From Terrimicrobium sacchariphilum (GTDB lineage Bacteria; Verrucomicrobiota; Verrucomicrobiia; Chthoniobacterales; Terrimicrobiaceae): a stretch of 64,000 nucleotides of DNA. How positions within the stretch are numbered: the first letter of the stretch is position 1; the number at the start of each line of letters is the position of its first letter. The DNA lies in the NCBI RefSeq assembly GCF_001613545.1, contig NZ_BDCO01000003.1, positions 682,001-746,000 of the forward strand, written 5' to 3'. Under the pieces are notes generated by a model that was not told the DNA's origin, did not search any database, and worked only from the letters and a program-made list of their open reading frames with translations. Shown one piece after another: positions 1 through 8,185 of the stretch. The translations under genes and the position numbers were made by a program.

Positions 1-1100
1 CAGCTCTCACTGGCATTCGCGCCCTTGCTGCCATCTGGGTTATCAGCTTGCACTTCCAGGACGTGTGGGAGATTCTGTTTCCGCCGCTTGTATTGGTTCG
101 GCCCCTCATTGCTGCGGGAAATTACGGAGTCGATCTCTTCTTCCTCCTGAGCGGCCTCATCATGATGCACGTTTACGCGGCCGTTCGCCCCTTTCGCTGG
201 AGGGACTACCGTGATTTTCTCGGTCGGCGCCTTGCCCGCATTTACCCAGCCTATCTGGCAGCATTCTTTTTCATGATTGGACTCGTCCTCGCGGCAAACT
301 TCGCGGGTGTGCCGATGTCTACGGAGATGTATCCCCCGAGTTCTCTCTGGCGCGAAGCTTTCATGTTGCAGGCGTGGGGAGCGCCGGTGCTTTCATGGAA
401 CTATCCCGCATGGTCCGTCAGTGCAGAATGGTTCGCCTACCTCGCAGTTTTTCCTCTCGCTCTCCTCTGCCATCACCGTCTCGGAGATCTTTCGCCGCTC
501 CGTCGTGCTTTTACGGCGATCGTCATTATCTTTGGGGCGATTGCCACTCTCCGCCTCGCCACGCCAGATGGCGATCTTCCGCATGCCTTGATCCGCGTCT
601 CGACCGAATTTTTTGCCGGAGCAATGCTCTATCATCTCCTGCGCGCTCTCTGCGGGCATCCCCGACTTGCTGACGCACTGGTCATGTTTTCCATACTCCT
701 CCTTGGCCTGGCGTGCTGGTTTCCCGCTGGCACAATGGGCACAGGCATTCTCACCCTTTCCTCCCTCGTCTTCGGCCTCCTTGGTCTCGGGGAATCCCGC
801 AGTCTCTCCGCACGTGTTCTCGCCGCGTCTCCCTGGGTTTATCTCGGCACGATTTCCTACTCTCTCTACCTCATTCATGCCCCGATGCAGCGGATCCTGA
901 AGGTAGTCCTTCCCGTGGAGCGTTTCGCGGAATCATCTATCGGCTTGCGCTGTGCGGTCTTCGCCGTCCACCTTTGCGCCCTTTTTCTCGCAGCGGCCTG
1001 CCTCTATCACTTCGTGGAAGATCCCGCTCGCCGGTATTTCGTGACGAGACTCTCCCGTAGGAAAAGCGCGGGCGCTCCATGCAATTCGAGCGGGGGCTAG
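1..1100 (+). CDS. Acyltransferase-3 family membrane protein, 5'-truncated by window edge
   Basis: Integral-membrane O-acyltransferase of the OafA/YrhL type, which moves acyl groups from the cytoplasm onto surface sugars or lipids. The frame is open to the left edge and its first codons (from base 3) read LTGIRALAAIWVISLHF, the usual first-helix motif of the family with the conserved Arg and His, so only a few residues are missing. A later TTG at base 48 is not the true start. Many hydrophobic helices follow (e.g. VDLFFLLSGLIMMHVY, YLGTISYSLYLIHAPM), with the typical WSVSAEWFAY segment. It ends in a basic tail and is convergent with the antiporter gene. The acceptor cannot be told. Confidence 0.85.
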   Translation, partial: ALTGIRALAAIWVISLHFQDVWEILFPPLVLVRPLIAAGNYGVDLFFLLSGLIMMHVYAAVRPFRWRDYRDFLGRRLARIYPAYLAAFFFMIGLVLAANFAGVPMSTEMYPPSSLWREAFMLQAWGAPVLSWNYPAWSVSAEWFAYLAVFPLALLCHHRLGDLSPLRRAFTAIVIIFGAIATLRLATPDGDLPHALIRVSTEFFAGAMLYHLLRALCGHPRLADALVMFSILLLGLACWFPAGTMGTGILTLSSLVFGLLGLGESRSLSARVLAASPWVYLGTISYSLYLIHAPMQRILKVVLPVERFAESSIGLRCAVFAVHLCALFLAAACLYHFVEDPARRYFVTRLSRRKSAGAPCNSSGG

Positions 1101-1163
1101 CGATGGACCGAAACGATGTCGGCATCCGGTTGGCGATGCCGCAACGGGCTGGTTGCCGTGCTG

Positions 1164-3212
1164 CTAGGCGGCGGATTTTTCCTCGAGCGAACTGAGTAAC
1201 TGGCGGGCGGCCTCGAGTTGCTCGGGCCGTCCGATGAGGAGGATTTCGTCCTTGGCGGTGAGTTCCTCATCCGGCGGAGGGTTGATGATGCTATCCCCGG
1301 CGCGATCGATGCCGACAATACTCGCGCCCGTGAGACTCCGAATCTGAAGTTCCCGGATCTGCTTGCCTTCCCATGGCGAGCCGCCGGGCAGGGCGACGGT
1401 CTCGAGCTTGGCATTGCGCAACATCGATGGCAGGGCCGGAGCGTGATGGGGCGACAGGGGCAGGGGTTCGGCCTCCTCCGCAAAGGTGTCGTGCAGAGCG
1501 GATTGAGCGCGGGAATACAGACGAACCGATCCCCGATAAAGGAAAAATCCGGTGATCGCCGCGACGATCAGGGCGAGGAGGAGAAGATTGCGCGACGGCA
1601 GGACGGCGGAACTGAGCAGCAGGATCAGCAGGATGAGGCCGATCGTAGCCGCTGTCGTAATGACCCCGGTGATGATGGCCTGGATGCCTGCGGCGCTTGC
1701 CCCTGCCTTGGCGGTATTGACGCTGATCTCGGAGATCAGCATTGCCACCACCTCCAGCTTGCGCCAGACGGCGATAAGCAGCGGGAAGCTGATCAGCATG
1801 GCCGCCAGCCAGCAGGCAGCTTTGGCTCCATCGACTCCGCCGGGGAAGTGATCCCATTGCGAGACCACGGTGCGATACAGAAAGGCCGCCGCGATGAAAA
1901 TGCCGGTGACCATCAGCAGGTTGATCCCGATCTGCATGCCGAGCTTGGTCAGGATCTTGCGCTCCATGTTGCGTCCGCTCCGCGCAGTGAGACTGCCCAC
2001 CCAGAGCGAATACGCCTCCATACCTTTGACGAGTGGTTTGGGGGCGATCCGATCAAACCAGCCGACCAATCCATCGGAGGCCTGGATCAGGTAGGGCGTC
2101 GTGAGCGTGGTGATCGACGACACCGCCACGGCGATCGGATAGATGAAGTCGCTCGTGACCCGCAGGGATAGACCGAGGGCGGCGATGATGAAGGAAAATT
2201 CGCCGATCTGCGCCAGACTCATGCCGACACGCAGGGAGGTCCGAGCGTCATTGCCCGCCACAAAGGTACCCAGCGAACAGGCGATGACCTTGCCCATGAT
2301 GACGACCATCGAGATGATCAGGATGGGCCACGCATATTTGAGGATGAGCGTCGGGTCGATCATCAGGCCGATCGAGACGAAGAAGACCGCGCTGAAAAGA
2401 TCCCGCACCGGGAGCATGAGCGTCTCGATGCGGTAGATGTGACGCGATTCCGCAATGATGGCGCCGATGAGGAAGGCGCCGAGCGCCACGCTGTAGCCGA
2501 GTTTCACAGTGATCAGCGCGACGCCGAAGCACAGGCCGATCACGGTCACGAGCATCATCTCGTCGCTCTTGAACTTCGCTACGTAGTTCAGCAGACGCGG
2601 TACGATGATCAGGCCGAGAACGAGTAGGATTCCCAGGAACGACCCGAGACTCAGGATCGTCATTCCGATCTCCGGAGCCGAGACCTCGCCTGTCCGCGCG
2701 AAGCCTGAGAGCAACGCGATCATGACGATGGCAAGGATGTCCTCGACGATGAGAATGCCGATGATCAGCGAGGCAAAATGGTCGTTCTTTTTGCCCAGCC
2801 CCTCGAGGGCCTTGATGATGATGGTGGTCGAGGAGATGGAGAGGATCGCCCCGAGGAAGATACTGTCCATCTGGCTCCAACCAAAGACCCGGCCGAGTTC
2901 GTACCCGACGAGGATCATGAGGAGGATCTCCATGGTCGCACCGATAACGGCTGTCGCACCGACCTTCTGGAGCTTGCGGAAACTGAATTCCAACCCCAGC
3001 GCAAACATGAGGAAGATCACGCCGAGCTCGGCCAGGGTCTCGATGCGGTGCTCGTCGGCGATAAGGGCAAAGGGCGGAGTATGCGGACCGACCAGCACGC
3101 CTGCCAGGATGTAGCCGAGCACGACGGGCTGTCGGAACTGGCGGAAAAGCACTGTCGCCAGCGCCGCCGCGATCATCACAATAGCCAGGTCCTGTAAGAG
3201 CGTGTCGTGCAT
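1164..3212 (-). CDS. CPA2-family cation:proton antiporter with C-terminal RCK_C domain
   Basis: Inner-membrane Na+/H+ or K+/H+ antiporter of the CPA2 (KefB/KefC, GerN) type, 682 residues from the ATG chosen here. That start has an AAGGAAAGAGG ribosome site just upstream; a longer frame to 3251 lacks one. Residues 1-390 form the exchanger domain with about 12 helices and motifs such as QPVVLGYILAGVLVGP and ALGAFLIGAIIAES. A central part adds three or four hydrophobic helices, and the last 80 residues (LETVALPGG to LLIGRPEQLE) look like a TrkA-C/RCK_C regulatory domain. No TrkA-N nucleotide-binding domain is seen, unlike KefC. A role in pH or K+ homeostasis is likely; the ion is not determined. 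Confidence 0.85.
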   Translation of the reverse strand: MHDTLLQDLAIVMIAAALATVLFRQFRQPVVLGYILAGVLVGPHTPPFALIADEHRIETLAELGVIFLMFALGLEFSFRKLQKVGATAVIGATMEILLMILVGYELGRVFGWSQMDSIFLGAILSISSTTIIIKALEGLGKKNDHFASLIIGILIVEDILAIVMIALLSGFARTGEVSAPEIGMTILSLGSFLGILLVLGLIIVPRLLNYVAKFKSDEMMLVTVIGLCFGVALITVKLGYSVALGAFLIGAIIAESRHIYRIETLMLPVRDLFSAVFFVSIGLMIDPTLILKYAWPILIISMVVIMGKVIACSLGTFVAGNDARTSLRVGMSLAQIGEFSFIIAALGLSLRVTSDFIYPIAVAVSSITTLTTPYLIQASDGLVGWFDRIAPKPLVKGMEAYSLWVGSLTARSGRNMERKILTKLGMQIGINLLMVTGIFIAAAFLYRTVVSQWDHFPGGVDGAKAACWLAAMLISFPLLIAVWRKLEVVAMLISEISVNTAKAGASAAGIQAIITGVITTAATIGLILLILLLSSAVLPSRNLLLLALIVAAITGFFLYRGSVRLYSRAQSALHDTFAEEAEPLPLSPHHAPALPSMLRNAKLETVALPGGSPWEGKQIRELQIRSLTGASIVGIDRAGDSIINPPPDEELTAKDEILLIGRPEQLEAARQLLSSLEEKSAA

Positions 3213-3298
3213 CCTCTTTCCTTTTGCATTAACGGCCCGGCAAATGTCCAACGAAGAGGGTAAAAACTTCTGTCACCCCGCCCGGAGGCTGGTCGGAG

Positions 3299-3859
3299 CT
3301 AACTTTCGGAAAGGAAATGAGCGACCTTTTCCCGGATGCCGCGTGACACGACCGGCCACGCGTGGGCAGGGACGCGGGATTCCAGCACATGGCTCGCCTT
3401 TTTCCAGCAGGCGGATTTTCCGGGGAAGACCATCAGGTCGGCGGCGCACCAGGTCACCATGGTGGGGCGGAGCCATTCGTGGGCGTCGAGGCGGCGCAGG
3501 AAAGCGCTGCCGGGCCGCATCTCCCGGCACGCGGGCAGTACGGGCAGGAGGTGCGCCACCAGCGACCCGCCATGCGGGGAATGCAACAGGGCCGCGCGGT
3601 GCAGCGGGAGGGCGGGGGACTGGCGGATCGTTTCACGAGCCACGAGTCCGCCCATGCTGTAGCCGACAAGGTTGAAGGTTTCGCCCCGGGCGGAAAGCTC
3701 CGCTGCGAGTTCGGCCGCCACGGTCTCCAGCGACACGCGACCGGAGTTGTTGTATTTCCAAATCCGACACGGGCCGACCGTCTTCTCGATGTGGCGGCGC
3801 ATCGGCTCCCACCGATCGTGCCACCCCCAGATGCCGTCGAGGATGTAGGTCGTGCTCAC
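3299..3859 (-). CDS. Small alpha/beta-hydrolase (lipase-like)
   Basis: Alpha/beta-hydrolase fold protein of 186 residues. The nucleophile elbow GYSMGG is near residue 87 and is followed by a lipase-like LLHSPHGGS segment; the acid and His are likely in the C-terminal half (VTWCAADLMVF, SRVPAHAW) but I cannot assign them. The GTG start overlaps the TGA of the upstream LplT-PlsC-Aas gene as GTGA, with GGGAG six bases before it, so the two are translationally coupled. A longer ATG frame to 3892 would overlap 37 bases and is less likely. Coupling to a lysophospholipid re-acylation protein suggests an acyl-ester substrate, which is inference. No signal peptide is seen. Confidence 0.75.
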   Translation of the reverse strand: MSTTYILDGIWGWHDRWEPMRRHIEKTVGPCRIWKYNNSGRVSLETVAAELAAELSARGETFNLVGYSMGGLVARETIRQSPALPLHRAALLHSPHGGSLVAHLLPVLPACREMRPGSAFLRRLDAHEWLRPTMVTWCAADLMVFPGKSACWKKASHVLESRVPAHAWPVVSRGIREKVAHFLSES

Positions 3860-6800
3860 GCGATGCTCCCAGTTTTCACCAGCTCGCGGCATGAGGCAAG
3901 GTCGAGCTTGCCCGAGCCCAGCAGGGGAATGGACGGCACGACGATCACCTCGCGGGGCGTCCAGAGGTTGGGCAAGCCGGCGCTGCGGAGCGTGGTGGAG
4001 ATCGTTTCCCGCTCAATGGGGCTGGTCGAGATCAGCACGATCTCCTCGCCTTTTTCCGCATGGGGGCGGCCCAGTACGCAGAGGGTGGGACCGGTGGCAC
4101 GGGCCGGGATGATTGGGGCGAGCACCTCCTCGATGGCGAGATGGGAGACCATTTCTCCGCCGATCTTGGAGAACCGGCTGAGGCGGCCGGAGATGAAGAG
4201 GAATCCCTCGACATCAACCCGGGCCACGTCGCCCGTGATGAACCACCCATCGCGGAATTTCCCGCCTTCGCAGCCCGTAAGATACCCGTCGGCGACATTG
4301 ATCCCCTTGAGCGCGAGGACGCCTTCGGTAGCTCCCGGGATGGGCAGCTCGGTTTCCGGGTCGAGGAAGCGTGCGGCGAGGCCGGGCAGCAGGCGGCCCA
4401 CACTGCCAAAGCGGTTGCCGATCTGGATGGAATCCGCCCCGATGCCGCGCGCCGGAGCAGGCATGTTCAGGCAGGCGACGGGGGAGGTTTCCGTCAGCCC
4501 GTAACCCTCCATCACCTCGCAGCCGAAGCGCTCGCGGAAGGCTGCCGCGGTTTCCCTGGGCAGCTTCTCCGCTCCGGTCACGACCAGGCGCAGGGTTCCG
4601 AAGGCATCGCGCGGGATGCGCTTGATGTAGCTGCGGAGGAAGGTCGGCGTGGAGAGCAGCACGGTCGGCAAACCCTCACGGGCGGCCTGAGCGAGCTTGT
4701 CGGCATCGAGCGGAGAGGGCGCAGTAACGACCGAGCGCTGCGCCAGAATGGGGAAGAGCAGGCCCATGGTCAGGCCGAAGCTGTGGAACAACGGCAGCCC
4801 GCTCAGGATGCGGTCGCCGGGCTGGAGGAAGCCTGTGTCCACCGCCTGGGCCATGTTACCGAGCACATTGCGATGGGTCAGGGCGACTCCCTTGGGCAGG
4901 CCGCTCGTGCCGCTGGTGAAAAGGAGGAGGGCTTCCTCCGTGGCAGTACGGTCGACGTGTCCGGTTATGGCGCGGATGACGCCCCGGGCATAGTCCGTCC
5001 ACTTCAGCCCGCGCAGGCAATCCTCGACATATCGGACATCGCATGTCCAAGGCAGCTTGGGAAACCGCTGCTGGACGGGATGCGCCGTGATCGTGGTGGT
5101 GAGACCCGCCTGCTCGATGCAGGAACTGAGCGCGGCGGACGAAAGGGTCGGGTTCAGGTTGACCGGTACTTTCCCGGCGAAGATCACGCCGAGGTTGGCC
5201 AGCGCGCCACCGACTCCCGGAGGCAGGAGAATGCCGACGCGGTCCTCGCGGATCGAGCGCTTCCACGACGAGGCGAGCGCCTGGGCGGCCACGAGGAGGG
5301 TGCCGCGTTCCATCGTTTTTCCGCCGACGGGATCGATCACGACATCCTGCCAGAAGTTCCGGCGGAGGCTCTTCGCCAGACGCTGGCCGAGTACGCCCTG
5401 GTCGCGTAAAAGAAAGCTCTCGGCTCCCTGCTCAAGCAGGATCTCGCGGACACGCTCCGTCGTGGCTTCCTCCGCCGCGAGCGGCTGGGAGAAGGCGACG
5501 CGAACCGTGCGACGGCGCAGGCTCTCGGGGCGTTTGAAGAAGTATTTGCCTCCCGCGAAGGTGTAGATCGATCCCCACAGCCCATCGAGATGAGCCACGA
5601 CGACGGGAGTTTTGGCGCGGCGGGCGATGAGCTCGAAGCCGCTCTTGAGTTCCATCAGGCAGCCTGTGCGGGTGAGCTGACCCTCGGGAAAGATGCAGAC
5701 GACTTCCCCGGCGGTGAGGTGCTCGGAGGCGGTGCGAATCGCATCCTTCGCCTTGGTGGCCGAGATCGGCACCGCGCCGAAGAGACGGAGGATGGAACCC
5801 AGCAGCGGGGTTTTGAAAAAGGCATCATAGGCCATGAAGCGAATCGGACGCTTGCAGGAGATCGACAGGATGAGCGTGTCGACGTAGCTCACGTGATTGC
5901 AGACGAGGAGCACGCCGCCTTTCGCCGGAATGCGATCCGCATGGCGGGCGATCACGCGGTAGTGGCCGCGCGAAATCAGGAGCGTCATCAGGCGCAGAAA
6001 GTCACGGCGCGCCAGGTGCAGGCAGAGGAACGACACGAGTAGGAATCCGCCGCCGATGACGAGGAACTGGCTCGACGGCCTGAGGCCGAGCCATCCCGAG
6101 GTAAGGGAATACACGCCCACCGCGACCACGCCGGCAATGCTCGAGAGCATGCTGGAGGCGGCGAGAATGCTGCCGCGATCCGCATCCGGCGAACGGTCGA
6201 CCAGATACGCGCCGAGCGGCACGAGGAACAAGCCGCCAAACACGCCCAGCACACCGAGCACGACGTGGAAAGCGAGGCCCGCCGGAGTGAACGCCAGCAC
6301 GCCGAGCATGATGGCCAGGCCGAGAGCGCCCACGGGGGCGAGGCCGACGTTGACCGAGTGGCGGTTGGCCCGGGCGGCGGCGATGCTGCCGACCGCGATG
6401 CCGAGGCCGAGGACCGCGAGCATGATGCCCGTGGCACGGGCCGCGCCGTGGCCGTCGGGATTCAACTCGCGCCCCACCTGCGAGAGCGAAAGCATCAGCA
6501 TGCCGCCCGCCAGATAGAACACCGCGTCGCCCAGCGCGGCCTGCCAGATGCCGCGATCGCGGCGGAGCAGCTTGAAGAGATTGCCATGCGACCAGAGCAG
6601 CTTCCAACGGAAGGGCGTCGGGTTCGCTGCCTTGCGAGAGGGAACCTTGCGGAAAATCCAGAGCGCGAGCAGGCAGCCCGCCGCCAGGATCACCGTCGAG
6701 ATCGTGGCGGAAATCCACGGCGTCACATGGGAGGCGAAGCCGTCGATCAACTGGCCTCCCGCGACGCTGCCGACGAGGATCGCTGCCACACACGTCATCT

Positions 6801-7227
6801 CCATCCAGCCAACCGCCTCGCCGACCTGGTCGCCCGCGACTTCCTTGGCCAACCCTCGCCGGGCCGGACCCATGAGGGCGGATTGCAGGCCGAGCAGAAA
6901 GAACGCGCCGAGCGCGATGACGAGCGAGTTGAACGAGGTGCCGACGAGCAGGAAGCCCATCACCGCGAGTTGAAACCAGAGGCAGGCCGACATGACCTTG
7001 CGGTTTGGAAAGCTGTCCGCCAGCCAGCCGCTCAGCGGGGCAAAAATCACGAAGGGCGCGACCAGCAGCAGCGCCAGCGCGCTGACCACCCGGGCTGCGC
7101 CATCCTGCGGGAGGAGCATCTGCACCAGACCGATCAGCACGAGCTTGATCGCATTGTCATTGAAGGCGACCTGGGCCTGGGCGGTGAGCAGGCCGCTCAT
7201 CCCGGGTTTCTGAAAGAGTGATTTCAT
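3856..7227 (-). CDS. aas: LplT-PlsC-Aas fusion: lysophospholipid flippase, acyltransferase and acyl-ACP/CoA synthetase
   Basis: Three activities of lysophospholipid salvage in one 1123-residue polypeptide. Residues 1-405 are an MFS transporter like LplT (VAFNDNAIKLVLIGL start, about 12 helices). Residues 420-600 are a PlsC-type acyltransferase with the HX4D motif in NHVSYVD (about residue 445) and FPEG. Residues 640-1110 are an AMP-forming acyl-ACP/CoA synthetase with the P-loop LLLFTSGTSGLPKG (about 766) and the GYGLTETSP motif. In E. coli LplT and Aas are separate genes that flip and re-acylate 2-acyl-lysophosphatidylethanolamine; fused forms are known elsewhere. The hydrolase downstream overlaps by 4 bases, and a LysR gene is divergent 73 bases away. 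Confidence 0.9.
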   Translation of the reverse strand: MKSLFQKPGMSGLLTAQAQVAFNDNAIKLVLIGLVQMLLPQDGAARVVSALALLLVAPFVIFAPLSGWLADSFPNRKVMSACLWFQLAVMGFLLVGTSFNSLVIALGAFFLLGLQSALMGPARRGLAKEVAGDQVGEAVGWMEMTCVAAILVGSVAGGQLIDGFASHVTPWISATISTVILAAGCLLALWIFRKVPSRKAANPTPFRWKLLWSHGNLFKLLRRDRGIWQAALGDAVFYLAGGMLMLSLSQVGRELNPDGHGAARATGIMLAVLGLGIAVGSIAAARANRHSVNVGLAPVGALGLAIMLGVLAFTPAGLAFHVVLGVLGVFGGLFLVPLGAYLVDRSPDADRGSILAASSMLSSIAGVVAVGVYSLTSGWLGLRPSSQFLVIGGGFLLVSFLCLHLARRDFLRLMTLLISRGHYRVIARHADRIPAKGGVLLVCNHVSYVDTLILSISCKRPIRFMAYDAFFKTPLLGSILRLFGAVPISATKAKDAIRTASEHLTAGEVVCIFPEGQLTRTGCLMELKSGFELIARRAKTPVVVAHLDGLWGSIYTFAGGKYFFKRPESLRRRTVRVAFSQPLAAEEATTERVREILLEQGAESFLLRDQGVLGQRLAKSLRRNFWQDVVIDPVGGKTMERGTLLVAAQALASSWKRSIREDRVGILLPPGVGGALANLGVIFAGKVPVNLNPTLSSAALSSCIEQAGLTTTITAHPVQQRFPKLPWTCDVRYVEDCLRGLKWTDYARGVIRAITGHVDRTATEEALLLFTSGTSGLPKGVALTHRNVLGNMAQAVDTGFLQPGDRILSGLPLFHSFGLTMGLLFPILAQRSVVTAPSPLDADKLAQAAREGLPTVLLSTPTFLRSYIKRIPRDAFGTLRLVVTGAEKLPRETAAAFRERFGCEVMEGYGLTETSPVACLNMPAPARGIGADSIQIGNRFGSVGRLLPGLAARFLDPETELPIPGATEGVLALKGINVADGYLTGCEGGKFRDGWFITGDVARVDVEGFLFISGRLSRFSKIGGEMVSHLAIEEVLAPIIPARATGPTLCVLGRPHAEKGEEIVLISTSPIERETISTTLRSAGLPNLWTPREVIVVPSIPLLGSGKLDLASCRELVKTGSIA

Positions 7228-7283
7228 GGGGCGATCATGCGCCCGGGATTTGAATTTACATAATCGATAAATAATGAAGTAAT

Positions 7284-7298
7284 ATTGATTTAATCAAT
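7284..7298. promoter_or_regulatory. 15-bp perfect palindrome, candidate LysR operator
   Basis: ATTGATT-T-AATCAAT is a perfect dyad in an AT-rich 73-base divergent spacer, ending two bases before the LysR ATG. It contains the T-N11-A pattern of LysR-type boxes, so it may serve autoregulation and control of the divergent aas-like gene. The ATG has no purine-rich ribosome site because the palindrome occupies that place. Confidence 0.45.
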
Positions 7299-7300
7299 AA

Positions 7301-8185
7301 ATGAACGTCCACCATCTGGAGCTCTTCTATTACGTCGCCCGGTACGAGGGGATCGTGGCGGCCTGCCGTCATATTCCCTACGGAATCCAGCAGCCCGCTG
7401 TGAGTGCGCAGGTGGCATCGCTGGAGGCGGATCTCGGCGTGCGGCTTTTCGAGCGGCGTCCCTTCCGGCTCACGGCGGCGGGGAAGAGGCTGTACGAGTT
7501 TGCGCGGCCCTTCTTCGGGCGGTTGGGCGAGGTGGCCGAGGAGGTGCGCGGTTTTCATACCGATACGCTTCGGCTGGCGGGTCTGACCGAGGTGATGCGC
7601 GGCCATGTCCCGGCTATCCTGGCGGAATTGAGGCGCGATTTTCCTGGGCTGAAGGTGGGCTTGCAGGAAATCGACCAGCGCGGAGCGGAGCGTCTGATCG
7701 AGGAGGACGAGGCCGATATCGCGATCACCGTGCTGGAGTCGAAATTGCCCCAGGGTTTCCGCACCGTCGTACTTGCCGAACTTCCCCTTTGCCTGCTCGT
7801 TTCGCCCGAGACGCGGTTTCACAAGGCCGCCGATTTGCTCAAGGCAGGCGCGGCCGGGGAGATCGGCCTGGTCAGCCTGCCTCCGCATGAACTCCTTCCG
7901 CGTCTTTTCCAAAAAGAACTGACCCGGCGAGGGCTGGTCTGGCGGACCGCGATGGAGACGAGTTCCCAGGATCTGGTCACTATTTATGTGCGCAGTGCCT
8001 TGGGAGCCGGACTCGCGGTGCAGACGCCGGACCTGATGGCGGCAAAGGACATCCGTGTTCTGCCGCTCGCGGGATTTCCCTCGCTGGCCATCGGCGCCTT
8101 CTGGCGTGGATCGCTCGCTCCAGTGGCGGAGAGTTTCCTTGAGCGAATCAAGGCCCGCTCACGGAGCTATACGAGTTCGCTTTAG
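7301..8185 (+). CDS. LysR-family transcriptional regulator (NhaR-like)
   Basis: LysR-type DNA-binding regulator of 294 residues. The N-terminal winged helix is clear (HLELFYYVARYEGIVAACRH, then QPAVSAQVASLEADLGVRLF), followed by the periplasmic-binding-protein-like effector domain (about 90-290). The head resembles NhaR-type members more than classic CysB/CbbR ones. It is divergent from the LplT-PlsC-Aas gene and convergent with the RND pump, whose stop codon overlaps its own. The most likely target is the divergent lipid-salvage operon, or itself through the palindrome at 7284-7298. The effector is unknown. Confidence 0.85.
   Translation: MNVHHLELFYYVARYEGIVAACRHIPYGIQQPAVSAQVASLEADLGVRLFERRPFRLTAAGKRLYEFARPFFGRLGEVAEEVRGFHTDTLRLAGLTEVMRGHVPAILAELRRDFPGLKVGLQEIDQRGAERLIEEDEADIAITVLESKLPQGFRTVVLAELPLCLLVSPETRFHKAADLLKAGAAGEIGLVSLPPHELLPRLFQKELTRRGLVWRTAMETSSQDLVTIYVRSALGAGLAVQTPDLMAAKDIRVLPLAGFPSLAIGAFWRGSLAPVAESFLERIKARSRSYTSSL

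Noticed and set aside
1218-2171. Open frame antisense to the antiporter gene (about 317 codons)
   Set aside because: Charged, repetitive translation (GDRRDDQGEEEK type) and an intact gene on the other strand.
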